Positions 10,783-18,365 of a stretch of DNA of 64,000 nt are shown here, piece by piece. The DNA is from Maricaulis sp965242785 (GTDB lineage Bacteria; Pseudomonadota; Alphaproteobacteria; Caulobacterales; Maricaulaceae), in NCBI GenBank assembly GCA_965242785.1, contig CBDETA010000004.1, forward strand, positions 1,302,001 to 1,366,000, read 5' to 3'. The stretch's first letter is position 1; every line of letters begins with the position of its first letter. The translations under genes and the position numbers were made by a program. Under the pieces are notes generated by a model. The model was not told where the DNA came from, ran no database searches, and saw only the letters and a program-made list of their open reading frames with translations.

Positions 10783-11652
10783 ATGAAGCTGGATATCGCC
10801 CTCATCCAGATGCGCTCGGGCATCGACCCGGCGGCCAATATCGCCGCGGCGTCGGCAATGATCCGCAAGGCCGCGGCCGGCGGGGCGAAGCTGGTGGCGA
10901 CACCGGAAACCACGCATCTGGTGCAAAAGGATGCCGACCAGGCCTTCGCCGTCATGAAGACGCCGCAGGACGAGCCGGCGATCGAGGCCTTCGCGGCCTT
11001 GGCGGCGGAGCTGGGAATTAATCTTCTGATCGGCTCGATGGCGGTGAAGATCGCCGAGCGCAAGGCCGCCAACCGGTCCTTCCTCTTCGGGCCGGACGGT
11101 CACATCAAGGCGACCTATGACAAGGCCCACATGTTCGATGTCGGACTGGGCCAGGGTGAGACCTATCGCGAGAGCGCGAACTACCAGGCCGGTGACCGGC
11201 TGGTGCTGGCCGAGGCGGCCGGCGCCCGGCTGGGCCTGTCGATCTGCTATGATCTGCGCTTTGCCTATCTCTATCGCCGCCTGGCCAAGGCCGGCGCGCA
11301 GATCCTGACCGCACCGGCGGCCTTCACCCGTCCCACCGGGCGGGCGCACTGGGAGGTGCTGCTGCGGGCGCGGGCGATCGAGACCGGCAGTTTTGTCATC
11401 GCCCCGGCCCAGGGCGGGCTGCACGAGGATGGCCGCCGCACCTACGGGCACTCGATGATCATCGGCCCCTGGGGCGAGATCGTCGCACAATTGGAGCATG
11501 ACGAGCCGGGCATTCTGGCCGCCACACTGGACCTCTCCCGCGTCGAGGATGCGCGCAGCCGGATCCCGGCCCTCAGCCATGACCGCACTCTGTCCGGCCC
11601 GGACGCCGACCCCGGCATCCTGTCCCCCATCCATGGTATGGTCGAGCCATGA
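10783..11652 (+). CDS. Carbon-nitrogen hydrolase, Nit-type (deaminated glutathione amidase-like)
   Basis: About 289 residues; the start is placed at 10783 (MKLDIALIQMRSG) because a longer reading overlaps grxC. The nitrilase triad is present: Glu in TPETTH, Lys in YDKAHMFD, Cys in LSICYDLRF. Sequence style matches the Nit1/Nit2 group, which repairs deaminated glutathione or hydrolyses omega-amides. Location directly behind a glutaredoxin gene fits a glutathione-related role, but this is inference. It overlaps the next gene by four bases (ATGA). Confidence 0.9.
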   Translation: MKLDIALIQMRSGIDPAANIAAASAMIRKAAAGGAKLVATPETTHLVQKDADQAFAVMKTPQDEPAIEAFAALAAELGINLLIGSMAVKIAERKAANRSFLFGPDGHIKATYDKAHMFDVGLGQGETYRESANYQAGDRLVLAEAAGARLGLSICYDLRFAYLYRRLAKAGAQILTAPAAFTRPTGRAHWEVLLRARAIETGSFVIAPAQGGLHEDGRRTYGHSMIIGPWGEIVAQLEHDEPGILAATLDLSRVEDARSRIPALSHDRTLSGPDADPGILSPIHGMVEP

Positions 11653-12074
11653 TCCGCTATGCGCTTGTCTGTGACCAGGCGCATGAGTTTGAAGCCTGGT
11701 TCTCCAATTCGGCCGCCTATGACGAACAGGTCGAACGCGATCTGGTGGAATGCCCGCATTGCGGCACGACCCGGGTGCGCAAGGCGCTGATGGCGCCGGC
11801 CGTGGCGACCTCACGGTCGAAGGAAGCCCGCTCGGAAGCCCGGCAGCTGGCCGAGATCGCCAGCCAGGTGCGCGCCCATATCCGCAAGAATTTCGACTAT
11901 GTCGGCAGCGATTTCGCGTCGGAAGCCCGCCAGATGCACGCCGGCGAGAAGCCGGAACGGCTGATCTATGGCGAAACCACGCCGGAGGAGAGCCGCCAGC
12001 TGATCGAGGACGGCGTCCCGGTCTCGCCCCTGCCGGACGCCTTCGCGCCGGTGCCGCCGAAGAAGGCGAATTAG
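11649..12074 (+). CDS. DUF1178 family protein
   Basis: 141 residues. The N-terminal MIRYALVCDQAHEFEAWF and the CPHCGT pair are the hallmarks of DUF1178, a small alpha/betaproteobacterial family of unknown function with a likely zinc or metal knuckle. The middle is a charged linker (SRSKEARSEARQL) and the C-terminus ends with a basic Lys-rich tail. It is translationally coupled to the upstream amidase gene. It converges with the anti-sigma gene and overlaps it by four bases. Confidence 0.88.
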   Translation: MIRYALVCDQAHEFEAWFSNSAAYDEQVERDLVECPHCGTTRVRKALMAPAVATSRSKEARSEARQLAEIASQVRAHIRKNFDYVGSDFASEARQMHAGEKPERLIYGETTPEESRQLIEDGVPVSPLPDAFAPVPPKKAN

Positions 12075-12817
12075 TCGCGCGACCCCGCCTGCCAGCCCGT
12101 AGCCGCAGCTTCCGCTTCCTGATCCTCACTCAGCGGATCGCCCGCAATCCAGGCATCAATCTGGTCCAGGAGGTCCAGCGGCAGGCTGGCCGAGGCGGTG
12201 CGGATTGTGCCGGTAGCAGCGGGTCCCGCTGCAGTGGAATAGTCGACCTGCCAGGTTTCGCCCGCGCGGCAGGCAATGCCGGCGGAGGCTTCCAGGGTGA
12301 AGGTGCGGCAATAGCGGCCGTCGGTGTTGAGGAAGGCGAGCTGGGTGGCGGCCTCGGCGTTCTGGGCCGGGCCGGGGGCATCCAGCAGGCGGGCCAGGGA
12401 GCCGCCGGCGACCAGCTGGCCATTGTCCAGTGTGACCGGGGCATCCGGCCCGGATCCGCTGCCGAACCAGCCGGCCCCGACACCGATCAGCAGGGCTGCC
12501 GCGACCGGCACCCAGTTGGGCGCAAAGACATCCATCAACCGGGCCACAAGCCCGCCTTTCTCCCGCGCGGCCGGGGCGGCTGAACGGGGCGCTGACGGGG
12601 CCGATGATCGCACCTGGGCGATCAGGGCGTCGGGCATGTCCTCGGACAGGACCGGGTTGAAGTGGTCGGCCAGCGTGCCGCGCAGCGCGGTCATGCGCTC
12701 GAAGCGGGCCATCAGCTCGGCATCGGTTTCCAGCGCGGCCTCGATGGCGCGCGTGGTGGCGGTATCGGTCTCGCCATCGACAAAGGCGCCCAGGGTTTCG
12801 TCATCCCAGTTCATCAC
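12071..12817 (-). CDS. Membrane-anchored anti-sigma factor for the adjacent ECF sigma
   Basis: 248 residues. The N-terminus (MNWDDETLGAFVDGETD) has the short acidic helix typical of anti-sigma/zinc-finger-like domains (about 1-80), but without the HxxxCxxC zinc signature. A proline/alanine-rich linker precedes one transmembrane helix (WVPVAAALLIGVGAGWF, about 142-158). A periplasmic domain with two cysteines (YCRTF and GIACRAG) follows. It overlaps the sigma gene by four bases (ATGA), the usual genetic arrangement for a cognate pair. I infer that it holds the sigma factor at the inner membrane and senses an envelope signal. Confidence 0.8.
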   Translation of the reverse strand: MMNWDDETLGAFVDGETDTATTRAIEAALETDAELMARFERMTALRGTLADHFNPVLSEDMPDALIAQVRSSAPSAPRSAAPAAREKGGLVARLMDVFAPNWVPVAAALLIGVGAGWFGSGSGPDAPVTLDNGQLVAGGSLARLLDAPGPAQNAEAATQLAFLNTDGRYCRTFTLEASAGIACRAGETWQVDYSTAAGPAATGTIRTASASLPLDLLDQIDAWIAGDPLSEDQEAEAAATGWQAGSRD

Positions 12818-13323
12818 TGTGCTCCCGCGGCTGGATTGAGAAGGGCTTCCAGGGCCGTGCGGCCCCGGGCGAGACGGCTGGTCAGCGTGCCGATGGGCAC
12901 GTCCAGGACGGCGGCGGCCTCCTTGTAGGCCAGGCCTTCCACCAGGACGAGCGCCACGGCGATGCGCTGCTCGTCCGGCAGGGTCTGCATCGCCTTGTCG
13001 ACCGACATGGCACGCAGGCGCTTTTCAAAGCCCGGGTCCTCGGCCCCGACATGCTCGCCCAGTTCCTCCGGGGCGAAACGGTCGTCCTGGCGCTTGCGGG
13101 CGCGGACTTCATCGATCCAGGCATTCTTCATGATCCGGTACATCCAGCTGTCCAGCCGGGTGCCGGTCTGCCACGTCTCGAGATGGTTCAGCGCCTTTTC
13201 CAGCGTCACCTGGACCAGATCGTCCGCATCGGCGGCGTCGCGTGCCAGCGAGCGGGCAAAGCGCCGCAGGCGGGGCAGGAGGGCGATGATCTCGTTTTCG
13301 AGCTGTGGTGTCCGTGCACCCAT
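12814..13323 (-). CDS. ECF-type RNA polymerase sigma factor
   Basis: 169 residues from the ATG at 13323 (MGARTPQLENEI). Region 2 is seen as RFARSLARDAADADDLVQVTLEKAL through RLDSWMYRIMKNAWIDEVRARKR. Region 4 follows (LPDEQRIAVALVLVEGLAYKEAAAVLDVPIGTLTSRLARGR). Sigma 1.1 and region 3 are absent, as in ECF factors. Its promoter candidate GGAAG-N17-CGTT lies directly upstream. The predicted transcript would begin only about 6-8 nt before the ATG and no ribosome-binding site is visible, so the mRNA may be nearly leaderless. It is coupled to the anti-sigma gene and divergent from a secreted protease. Confidence 0.93.
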   Translation of the reverse strand: MGARTPQLENEIIALLPRLRRFARSLARDAADADDLVQVTLEKALNHLETWQTGTRLDSWMYRIMKNAWIDEVRARKRQDDRFAPEELGEHVGAEDPGFEKRLRAMSVDKAMQTLPDEQRIAVALVLVEGLAYKEAAAVLDVPIGTLTSRLARGRTALEALLNPAAGAQ

Positions 13324-13336
13324 GTCATGTACCGAT

Positions 13337-13362
13337 AACGACGGGAAGAAAGACTTTCTTCC
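13337..13362 (-). promoter_or_regulatory. Candidate autoregulated ECF promoter for the sigma/anti-sigma operon
   Basis: Read on the minus strand: GGAAG (13362-13358), exactly 17 nt, then CGTT (13340-13337). This matches the GGAA(C)-N16/17-CGTT layout of alphaproteobacterial ECF promoters apart from the fifth -35 base. The -10-like element ends 13 bp before the sigma ATG. Confidence 0.65.
13344..13362. repeat. Perfect 19-bp palindrome at the centre of divergent ECF promoters
   Basis: Arms GGAAGAAAG (13344-13352) and CTTTCTTCC (13354-13362) flank a single A. Each end supplies the -35-like GGAAG of one promoter, so the two promoters overlap back to back. It could also be an operator for a dimeric regulator. 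Confidence 0.85.
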
Positions 13363-13369
13363 ATGCGTT
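13344..13369 (+). promoter_or_regulatory. Candidate ECF promoter for the S8 peptidase gene
   Basis: On the plus strand: GGAAG (13344-13348), 17 nt, CGTT (13366-13369). It is the mirror image of the sigma-gene promoter. The peptidase ATG at 13406 lies 36 bp further on, with a GGAGG ribosome-binding site between. Confidence 0.65.
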
Positions 13370-13405
13370 ATGCTTGTGAGCAATCCTTGTGATGACGGAG
13401 GCCTG

Positions 13406-14659
13406 ATGCGCAGCCTGTTCAATCTCGCCGCCAGCCTGTGCGGACTGGTGCTTCTGGCGACGCCGGCGATGGCGCAGCTGCCGGTCGGCGTGCCCGATCT
13501 GCCGACCGGACGCGTGGATGACATCCTGCGCGACCCGGTGGACGAGGTGCGCCGCACCACGCGCGAGCTCCAGGATCTGCGCGAGGACACGCTGGACAAC
13601 TTGCTGCGCCGCAATCGCGATGTGCTGGAACGTGGACCGGGCCGGCATGTCATCGTGCGCAGCCAGATCACGCGCCTGGGTGCGCCGGAGGATCTGGCCG
13701 CCCTGACAGCCGGCGGCTTCACCCTGGTCCGGCAGCGACCGCTGGGCGGGCTGGGCCTGTCCCTGCAGGTGCTGCGGGCGCCAGAAGGGCTGAGCACGGT
13801 GCGGGCCCTGGCGCTGGCGCGGGAACTCGATCCGGGCGCGACCTTTGATTTCAACCATCTTTATTCCGGCTCCGGCCAGGCCGTGCCGCCCATGGCCTTG
13901 GCAGCCCAGCCGCAGTTTTCCGGGACCATCCGGGTCGGCCTCATTGATACCGGCGTTGATGCCAGCCATCCCGGCCTGGCCGGCTATACCGTCCGGCCGC
14001 GAGCCTTTCACGACGGAGACTATCTGCCCCAGCCGCACGGGTCTGCCGTGGCGGTGCTGATGGCGCAGCATGCCGCCGGCGGCGAGATGCTGGCCGCGGA
14101 CGTCTATGGCGATGACCCGACCGGCGGTGCCGTGGACGGGCTGGTCGCGGCCATGGGCTGGATGGCGGAGATGCAGGTCGGCGTCGTCAACATCTCGCTG
14201 GTCGGTCCGCCCAACCGGGTGCTGGAAGCGGCTGTGGCCGCCCTGTCGCAGCGCGGTGTGCTGTTGGTCGCTGCGGTCGGCAATGACGGACCCTCGGCCG
14301 ATCCGCTCTATCCTGCCGCCTATCCGCACGTGATCGGCGTGACGGGCACCAGCGCCAATGGCCGCGTCCTGCCGGAAGCCTGCCGCGGTGAGCATGTCGA
14401 CATTGCCGCCATCGGCGATCATCGCCAGTCCGGGTTGCCGGGCGGGCAGGGGCGGGTGCGCGGGACGTCCTTTGCTGCGCCCCTGGTGTCGGCCTGGCTG
14501 GCGCCGATGTTTGCCACGCCCTCGCCGGATGCGGCGGGGCGGGCCGACGCCTTGCTGTCTGCCAGCGCGCAGGATGCCGGCCGCCCCGGCCGGGATACGG
14601 TCTATGGCTATGGAAACCTTGGGCCTTTTGTCCGTCTGGCGTCCTCCTCACAAAATTAG
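13406..14659 (+). CDS. Secreted subtilisin-like (S8) serine peptidase
   Basis: 417 residues. The start at 13406 follows ACGGAGGCCTG and gives a signal peptide ending ATPAMAQ. A pro-region with Arg/Asp-rich helix (LRDPVDEVRRTTRELQDL) covers about 25-150. The catalytic domain has Asp in VGLIDTGVDASHPG (about 180), His in PHGSAVAVLMA (about 211), the oxyanion Asn in AVGNDGPS (about 292) and Ser in GTSFAAPLVS (about 354). No C-terminal anchor is seen, so the product should be periplasmic or secreted. It is divergent from the ECF sigma gene and shares its palindromic promoter region. The His motif HGSAVA is a slight variant of the usual HGTxVA. Confidence 0.93.
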   Translation: MRSLFNLAASLCGLVLLATPAMAQLPVGVPDLPTGRVDDILRDPVDEVRRTTRELQDLREDTLDNLLRRNRDVLERGPGRHVIVRSQITRLGAPEDLAALTAGGFTLVRQRPLGGLGLSLQVLRAPEGLSTVRALALARELDPGATFDFNHLYSGSGQAVPPMALAAQPQFSGTIRVGLIDTGVDASHPGLAGYTVRPRAFHDGDYLPQPHGSAVAVLMAQHAAGGEMLAADVYGDDPTGGAVDGLVAAMGWMAEMQVGVVNISLVGPPNRVLEAAVAALSQRGVLLVAAVGNDGPSADPLYPAAYPHVIGVTGTSANGRVLPEACRGEHVDIAAIGDHRQSGLPGGQGRVRGTSFAAPLVSAWLAPMFATPSPDAAGRADALLSASAQDAGRPGRDTVYGYGNLGPFVRLASSSQN

Positions 14660-14671
14660 TGCACACGGCGC

Positions 14672-14697
14672 GGAATAAATCCCGACGCCGCATCGTT
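14672..14697 (+). promoter_or_regulatory. Third candidate ECF promoter (GGAAT-N17-CGTT)
   Basis: GGAAT at 14672-14676, then 17 nt, then CGTT at 14694-14697, about 50 bp upstream of the next exported protein. The first eight bases (GGAATAAA) resemble the GGAAGAAA of the two promoters at 13.3 kb. Confidence 0.5.
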
Positions 14698-14746
14698 GTC
14701 CCTCATGTCAGCCGGTTGAAACCGCCGGCGCGGACCAAGGGAGTGA

Positions 14747-15550
14747 ATGATGAAAACGCTTGCACTGACCAGCCTGGTCGCCGTCCTGATGAGCTCGACG
14801 GCCCAGGCGCAACTGGGCGGCGTGGCCGAAACGGCCGGTGCCGCGTCCCAGCAACTCGAGGTGTCCCGGTCGGGCCTCTCCGGCCAGACCGACCTGTCCG
14901 GCAGCCTGCGGGCCCAGCCCGGCCTGAGCCGCATCGAGCAGGCGCGCCTGGACCGCGCCGAGCGTGCCGCCCGCCGTGCGGCCCGTGCGGCCGCCAATGC
15001 CGAGGCGAACCCGCCCGAGGCGAACTTGCCCGAAGCGGAGGCGCCGGCGATGCCGGATGTCGAGGCGATTGCCGAAGCCCGTCCCGAACCGGCCGATATC
15101 GAGATCTCGCGCCTGACGGCGCCGGCGGCCCGTGCGGAAGCCTTGGTCGAAACGGTGCCCGAGGCGCCGGAGGTTGAGGTTCAGACGCTGTCGGCACCGA
15201 CCCTGCCGGCCCGCGCCGAGGTCGCCGTTCCGGCGCCCCGTGCCACCGTGGTCCAGGGCTCGCCGCGCCCGGCCTATGTCTCGCGCGAAACGGTGGTCTA
15301 CACCGAGCATCGTCACCGCGATGTGCCGGCCGAACCGGCTCCGGCGGAGACCCGCAGCGCGGAAATCGCCGTCACCGAGACCCGTTCCACGCCGGCTCCG
15401 GCCGTGCGCTCAGGGAATGAAAACCGCTCCGGTCCCGTTGCCACGGGTGAGCGGTCCTGGTTCCCGCTGGCCTGCGGTGCCTCGCTGATCGCGCTGCTTC
15501 TGGCCCTGGCTGCCCTGTTGGGCCGCCGCAAGCGCCGGTCGGCGGCGTAG
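14747..15550 (+). CDS. Exported Ala/Pro/Glu-rich protein with C-terminal membrane anchor, function unknown
   Basis: 267 residues, no family recognised. N-terminal signal peptide (MKTLALTSLVAVLM, cleavage near AQAQ). The mature part is low-complexity, rich in Ala, Glu, Pro and Arg, with an Arg-rich stretch (ERAARRAARAA) and repeated EAP/PEA tracts (NPPEANLPEAEAPAMPDVE). Near the end, a tryptophan/proline pair begins a transmembrane helix (WFPLACGASLIALLLALAAL), closed by a basic RRKRR. This tripartite tail resembles protein-sorting signals but matches none I can name. The layout suggests an extended periplasmic stalk held in the inner membrane. The two ATGs at 14747 and 14750 are alternative starts. 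Confidence 0.7.
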   Translation: MMKTLALTSLVAVLMSSTAQAQLGGVAETAGAASQQLEVSRSGLSGQTDLSGSLRAQPGLSRIEQARLDRAERAARRAARAAANAEANPPEANLPEAEAPAMPDVEAIAEARPEPADIEISRLTAPAARAEALVETVPEAPEVEVQTLSAPTLPARAEVAVPAPRATVVQGSPRPAYVSRETVVYTEHRHRDVPAEPAPAETRSAEIAVTETRSTPAPAVRSGNENRSGPVATGERSWFPLACGASLIALLLALAALLGRRKRRSAA

Positions 15551-15588
15551 AGCCGGATCCATTCAGTTTTGCAAAGAAGGAGGATGAC

Positions 15589-16107
15589 ATGAAATCCCCG
15601 AACTGGACCCTGAAACCCTGTCTGGCCGCCCTGGCGGTCGCGGCCTGCCTGCCGGTGACGGCAGAGGCGCAGTCGCACCGCTCGGCCCGGTTCGAGTACC
15701 ATGAGTCCTACTATGACCACGGCTATGACCGGCACGAATTCCGCTACTACCGGGATGCCTGCCGCACCCGCCAGTCCGGCGGTCTGGGCCTGGGCCTCGG
15801 GCTGGGTGGTTCCACGGTGCTGAGCGCCAATGTCGGCGGCGACAGCTGGACCGAGTGTGACCGCGGCCAGTTTGCCTACGCCCAGTCGGATGCCTTCGAG
15901 CACCACAGCGTGCGTTACTGGCACAATCCGGAAACCGGCCGCCGCGGCGTGATCCGTCCGGACCGCCATTATCGTGACCGCGGCCGCAACTGCGCCTCCG
16001 GTGAGGCCGAGGTCTATGACCGCGATGGCGATTATCAGAGCTTCCGCTTTGAAAGCTGCCAGGACGGTTCCGGGCATTGGCGCTATGAGGGCTCCTACCG
16101 GCGCTAG
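15589..16107 (+). CDS. Exported protein of unknown function, Tyr/His/Gly-rich
   Basis: 172 residues, no family recognised. A Sec signal peptide (PCLAALAVAACLPVTAEAQ) ends about residue 27. The mature region is rich in Tyr, His, Arg and Asp (RFEYHESYYDHGYDRHEFRYY) and has a Gly-Leu alternation (GLGLGLGLGG) near residues 64-73. Several Tyr/Arg-rich repeats follow. Four or more cysteines (ACRTR, ECDRG, NCASG, SCQDG) could form two disulfides in the periplasm. A strong AGGAGG site precedes the ATG. It lies 38 bp after the previous exported protein, so both are probably on one transcript. Confidence 0.75.
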   Translation: MKSPNWTLKPCLAALAVAACLPVTAEAQSHRSARFEYHESYYDHGYDRHEFRYYRDACRTRQSGGLGLGLGLGGSTVLSANVGGDSWTECDRGQFAYAQSDAFEHHSVRYWHNPETGRRGVIRPDRHYRDRGRNCASGEAEVYDRDGDYQSFRFESCQDGSGHWRYEGSYRR

Positions 16108-16146
16108 GCCGGCCAGCCCCCCCAGTCCCCAACCATAGCGCCAGAG

Positions 16147-16184
16147 CGGCGCCACCCTGAAAACCGGGGTGGCGCCGTTTTGTT
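16147..16184. terminator. Bidirectional rho-independent terminator
   Basis: Perfect 11-bp stem CGGCGCCACCC (16147-16157) with its complement (16167-16177), a nine-base loop, then TTTTGTT. It sits between the convergent exported-protein gene and ubiG. Confidence 0.85.
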
Positions 16185-16947
16185 ATCCGGCCGGTTTCTC
16201 GGCGACGGCCATGTAGTTGACGCTGGTATCGGCGCCCAGGGAGAACTGGTCGGTGAGCGGGTTGTAGGTGACGCCCACGGGCTCGCCCAGGGTCATGCCG
16301 CCCTCGCGTAGGGCAGCGCGGATTTCGCCGGGTTTGACCAGCTTGCCGAAACGGTGCGTGCCGCGCGGCAGCCAGCCCATCACCCATTCGGCTCCGACAA
16401 TGGCCAGGGCAAAGGCTTTCGGCGTGCGGTTGATGGTGGCGCAGATCATCAGACCGCCGGGCTTCACCAGATGGGCGCAGTCGACCAGGAAGGTGTGCGG
16501 ATTGGCGACGTGCTCCATGACTTCCAGGTTCAGCACGACGTCAAAGGGCGGCTCGCCGGCTTCCAGCAATTGCTCGGCGACGCCATGGCGATAGTCGATG
16601 TCCAGACCCTGTTCGGCGGCATGCACGCTGGCCGTCTTTACATTGGCCTCGGCAGCATCGACGCCGACAATCGTGGCGCCCAGCCGGGCCATGGGTTCGC
16701 AGACCAGCCCGCCGCCACAACCGATGTCGAGGATGCGCAGGCCTTCCAGCGGGCGTTCGCCGTTGCGTCCGAAATGCTTGCAGATGGCGTCGCGGATATA
16801 GCCCAGGCGGATCGGGTTGAACTTGTGCAGCGGCTTGAACTTGGAATCGGGATCCCACCATTCTGCCGCGATGCGGGAGAATTTCTCCACCTCGGCCGGA
16901 TCGACCGAAGGGCGGGTCAGGGTTTCCGGCGCGGATGCCGTCGCCAT
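16183..16947 (-). CDS. ubiG: 3-demethylubiquinol/2-polyprenyl-6-hydroxyphenyl O-methyltransferase
   Basis: 254 residues. SAM motif I is ILDIGCGGGLVCEPMARLGA (about residue 72). The family-specific N-terminus (FSRIAAEWWDPDSKFKPLHKFNPIRLGYI) and GTHRFGKLVKPGEI are present. UbiG carries out both O-methylations in ubiquinone synthesis at the inner membrane face. Its start is divergent from lysC with about 200 bp between. Confidence 0.97.
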   Translation of the reverse strand: MATASAPETLTRPSVDPAEVEKFSRIAAEWWDPDSKFKPLHKFNPIRLGYIRDAICKHFGRNGERPLEGLRILDIGCGGGLVCEPMARLGATIVGVDAAEANVKTASVHAAEQGLDIDYRHGVAEQLLEAGEPPFDVVLNLEVMEHVANPHTFLVDCAHLVKPGGLMICATINRTPKAFALAIVGAEWVMGWLPRGTHRFGKLVKPGEIRAALREGGMTLGEPVGVTYNPLTDQFSLGADTSVNYMAVAEKPAG

Positions 16948-17145
16948 GTCTCATTCTCCTTGCAGGCGAAATCGCCCGCGATTGCGTTCGAGCGTTGCGC
17001 GCCGAACCGTAGCCGCTTACCTAACCGCCCGAGGCGGCATGTTCCCGACGCCATAATATGGACATGCCCGCGCCGCTAATCGAGCCCGGTGCGACGTTAT
17101 GCGTCGCGGCCGGACACAGGGGAAGTACGAGGGACACAAGGCCGT

Positions 17146-18363
17146 ATGACACGGGTCGTTGCCAAATTCGGCGGCACATCGGTCGGATCGATCGAGCGGA
17201 TCCGCCACGCTGCAGGCCTGGTTGCCGATGCCGTGGCGCGCGGCGAGACGCTGGCCGTGGTGGTCTCGGCCATGGCCGGTGAGACTGACCGCATCCTGGG
17301 ACTGGCCGGTGAGCTGGGAGCCGGTCTCGGCGATGCCGAGACCGATGTGGCCCTGGCCGCCGGGGAACAGGTGTCCTCGGCCCTGATGGCGCTGGCCCTG
17401 TGCGAACGCGGGCTCAAGGCGCGTTCCTTCCTGGGCTGGCAATTGCCGGTGATCACCGATGGTCCGCCGGGCGCGTCGCGCATTGCCGGCATGGATGTCT
17501 CGGTGCTGGAAACGGCGCTGGACGGCGGCGTGATCCCGGTCCTGGCCGGTTTTCAGGGCATCACCCGTGACGGCGATGTGCGCACGCTGGGGCGCGGCGG
17601 GACGGACCTGTCCGCAGCCGCGCTGGCCGCGGCGCTGGGGGCGCGATGTGATATCTTTACCGATGTCGACGGCGTCTACACGACCGATCCGCGCATCGAG
17701 CCGAAGGCCGGGCGGCTGGACGCGATCAGCCATGACGAGATGCTTGAGCTGGCCGCCCAGGGCGCCAAGGTGCTGCAGACCCGGTCGGTCGAGTTTGCCA
17801 AGGCCCGCGGCGTGCCGATGCGGGTGCTGTCCTCCTTCCTGGAGCCCGGCGCCAGCCGCGGCACGGACGTGGTCCGCGAGGCCGACATTGCCGAGCGGCG
17901 CATTGTCTCCGGTGTCGCCTATGCCCGCGACCAGGCGCGGATCGCGCTGCTGGGCGCATCAAGCCGGCCGGACCTGGCGGCGCGGGCCTTCGCCCTGCTG
18001 GCGGATGCGGGGATCGGCGTCGACATGATCGTGCAGGCCCAGGCCCGTACGGCCGGCACGGTGAATATCGAGTTCTCGGTCGCTCACCGCGACCTGGACC
18101 GGGCCCAGACGGCGCTGGAAACCGGGCTGGAGGGCGTGGCGCTGACATCCGAGACCGGTCTGGCCAAGGTTTCGATCGTGGGCTCGGGTTTGCGTCAACG
18201 GGCCGATATCGCCCGCTCCCTGTTCGCGGTTCTGGGCGATCAGGGCATATCCGTGCGCGTTCTTGCGACATCCGAGATCAAGATCTCGGCACTGATCGAC
18301 AATGATGCAGTGGAACGCGCGGTGAGGGCCTTGCACGGGGCCTATGGTTTGGATCAGGTGTAG
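17146..18363 (+). CDS. lysC: Aspartate kinase
   Basis: 405 residues from the ATG at 17146 (MTRVVAKFGGTSVGS); the start further upstream lacks similarity. The kinase domain shows KFGGTSVG, GRGGTDLSAAALAAALGA and the FTDVDGVYTTDPR loop. Two ACT domains (about 265-400) bind the feedback effector, usually lysine and/or threonine. It phosphorylates aspartate, the first step to lysine, threonine, methionine and diaminopimelate. It is followed after two bases by ptsP, an unusual but recurrent alphaproteobacterial pairing. Confidence 0.97.
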   Translation: MTRVVAKFGGTSVGSIERIRHAAGLVADAVARGETLAVVVSAMAGETDRILGLAGELGAGLGDAETDVALAAGEQVSSALMALALCERGLKARSFLGWQLPVITDGPPGASRIAGMDVSVLETALDGGVIPVLAGFQGITRDGDVRTLGRGGTDLSAAALAAALGARCDIFTDVDGVYTTDPRIEPKAGRLDAISHDEMLELAAQGAKVLQTRSVEFAKARGVPMRVLSSFLEPGASRGTDVVREADIAERRIVSGVAYARDQARIALLGASSRPDLAARAFALLADAGIGVDMIVQAQARTAGTVNIEFSVAHRDLDRAQTALETGLEGVALTSETGLAKVSIVGSGLRQRADIARSLFAVLGDQGISVRVLATSEIKISALIDNDAVERAVRALHGAYGLDQV

Positions 18364-18365
18364 GC

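Noticed and set aside
13281..13406. Longer versions of the ECF sigma and S8 protease genes starting far upstream
   Set aside because: The extended N-termini overlap the other gene and lack similarity; the chosen starts give a sigma region 2 at the expected place and a signal peptide with a ribosome-binding site.
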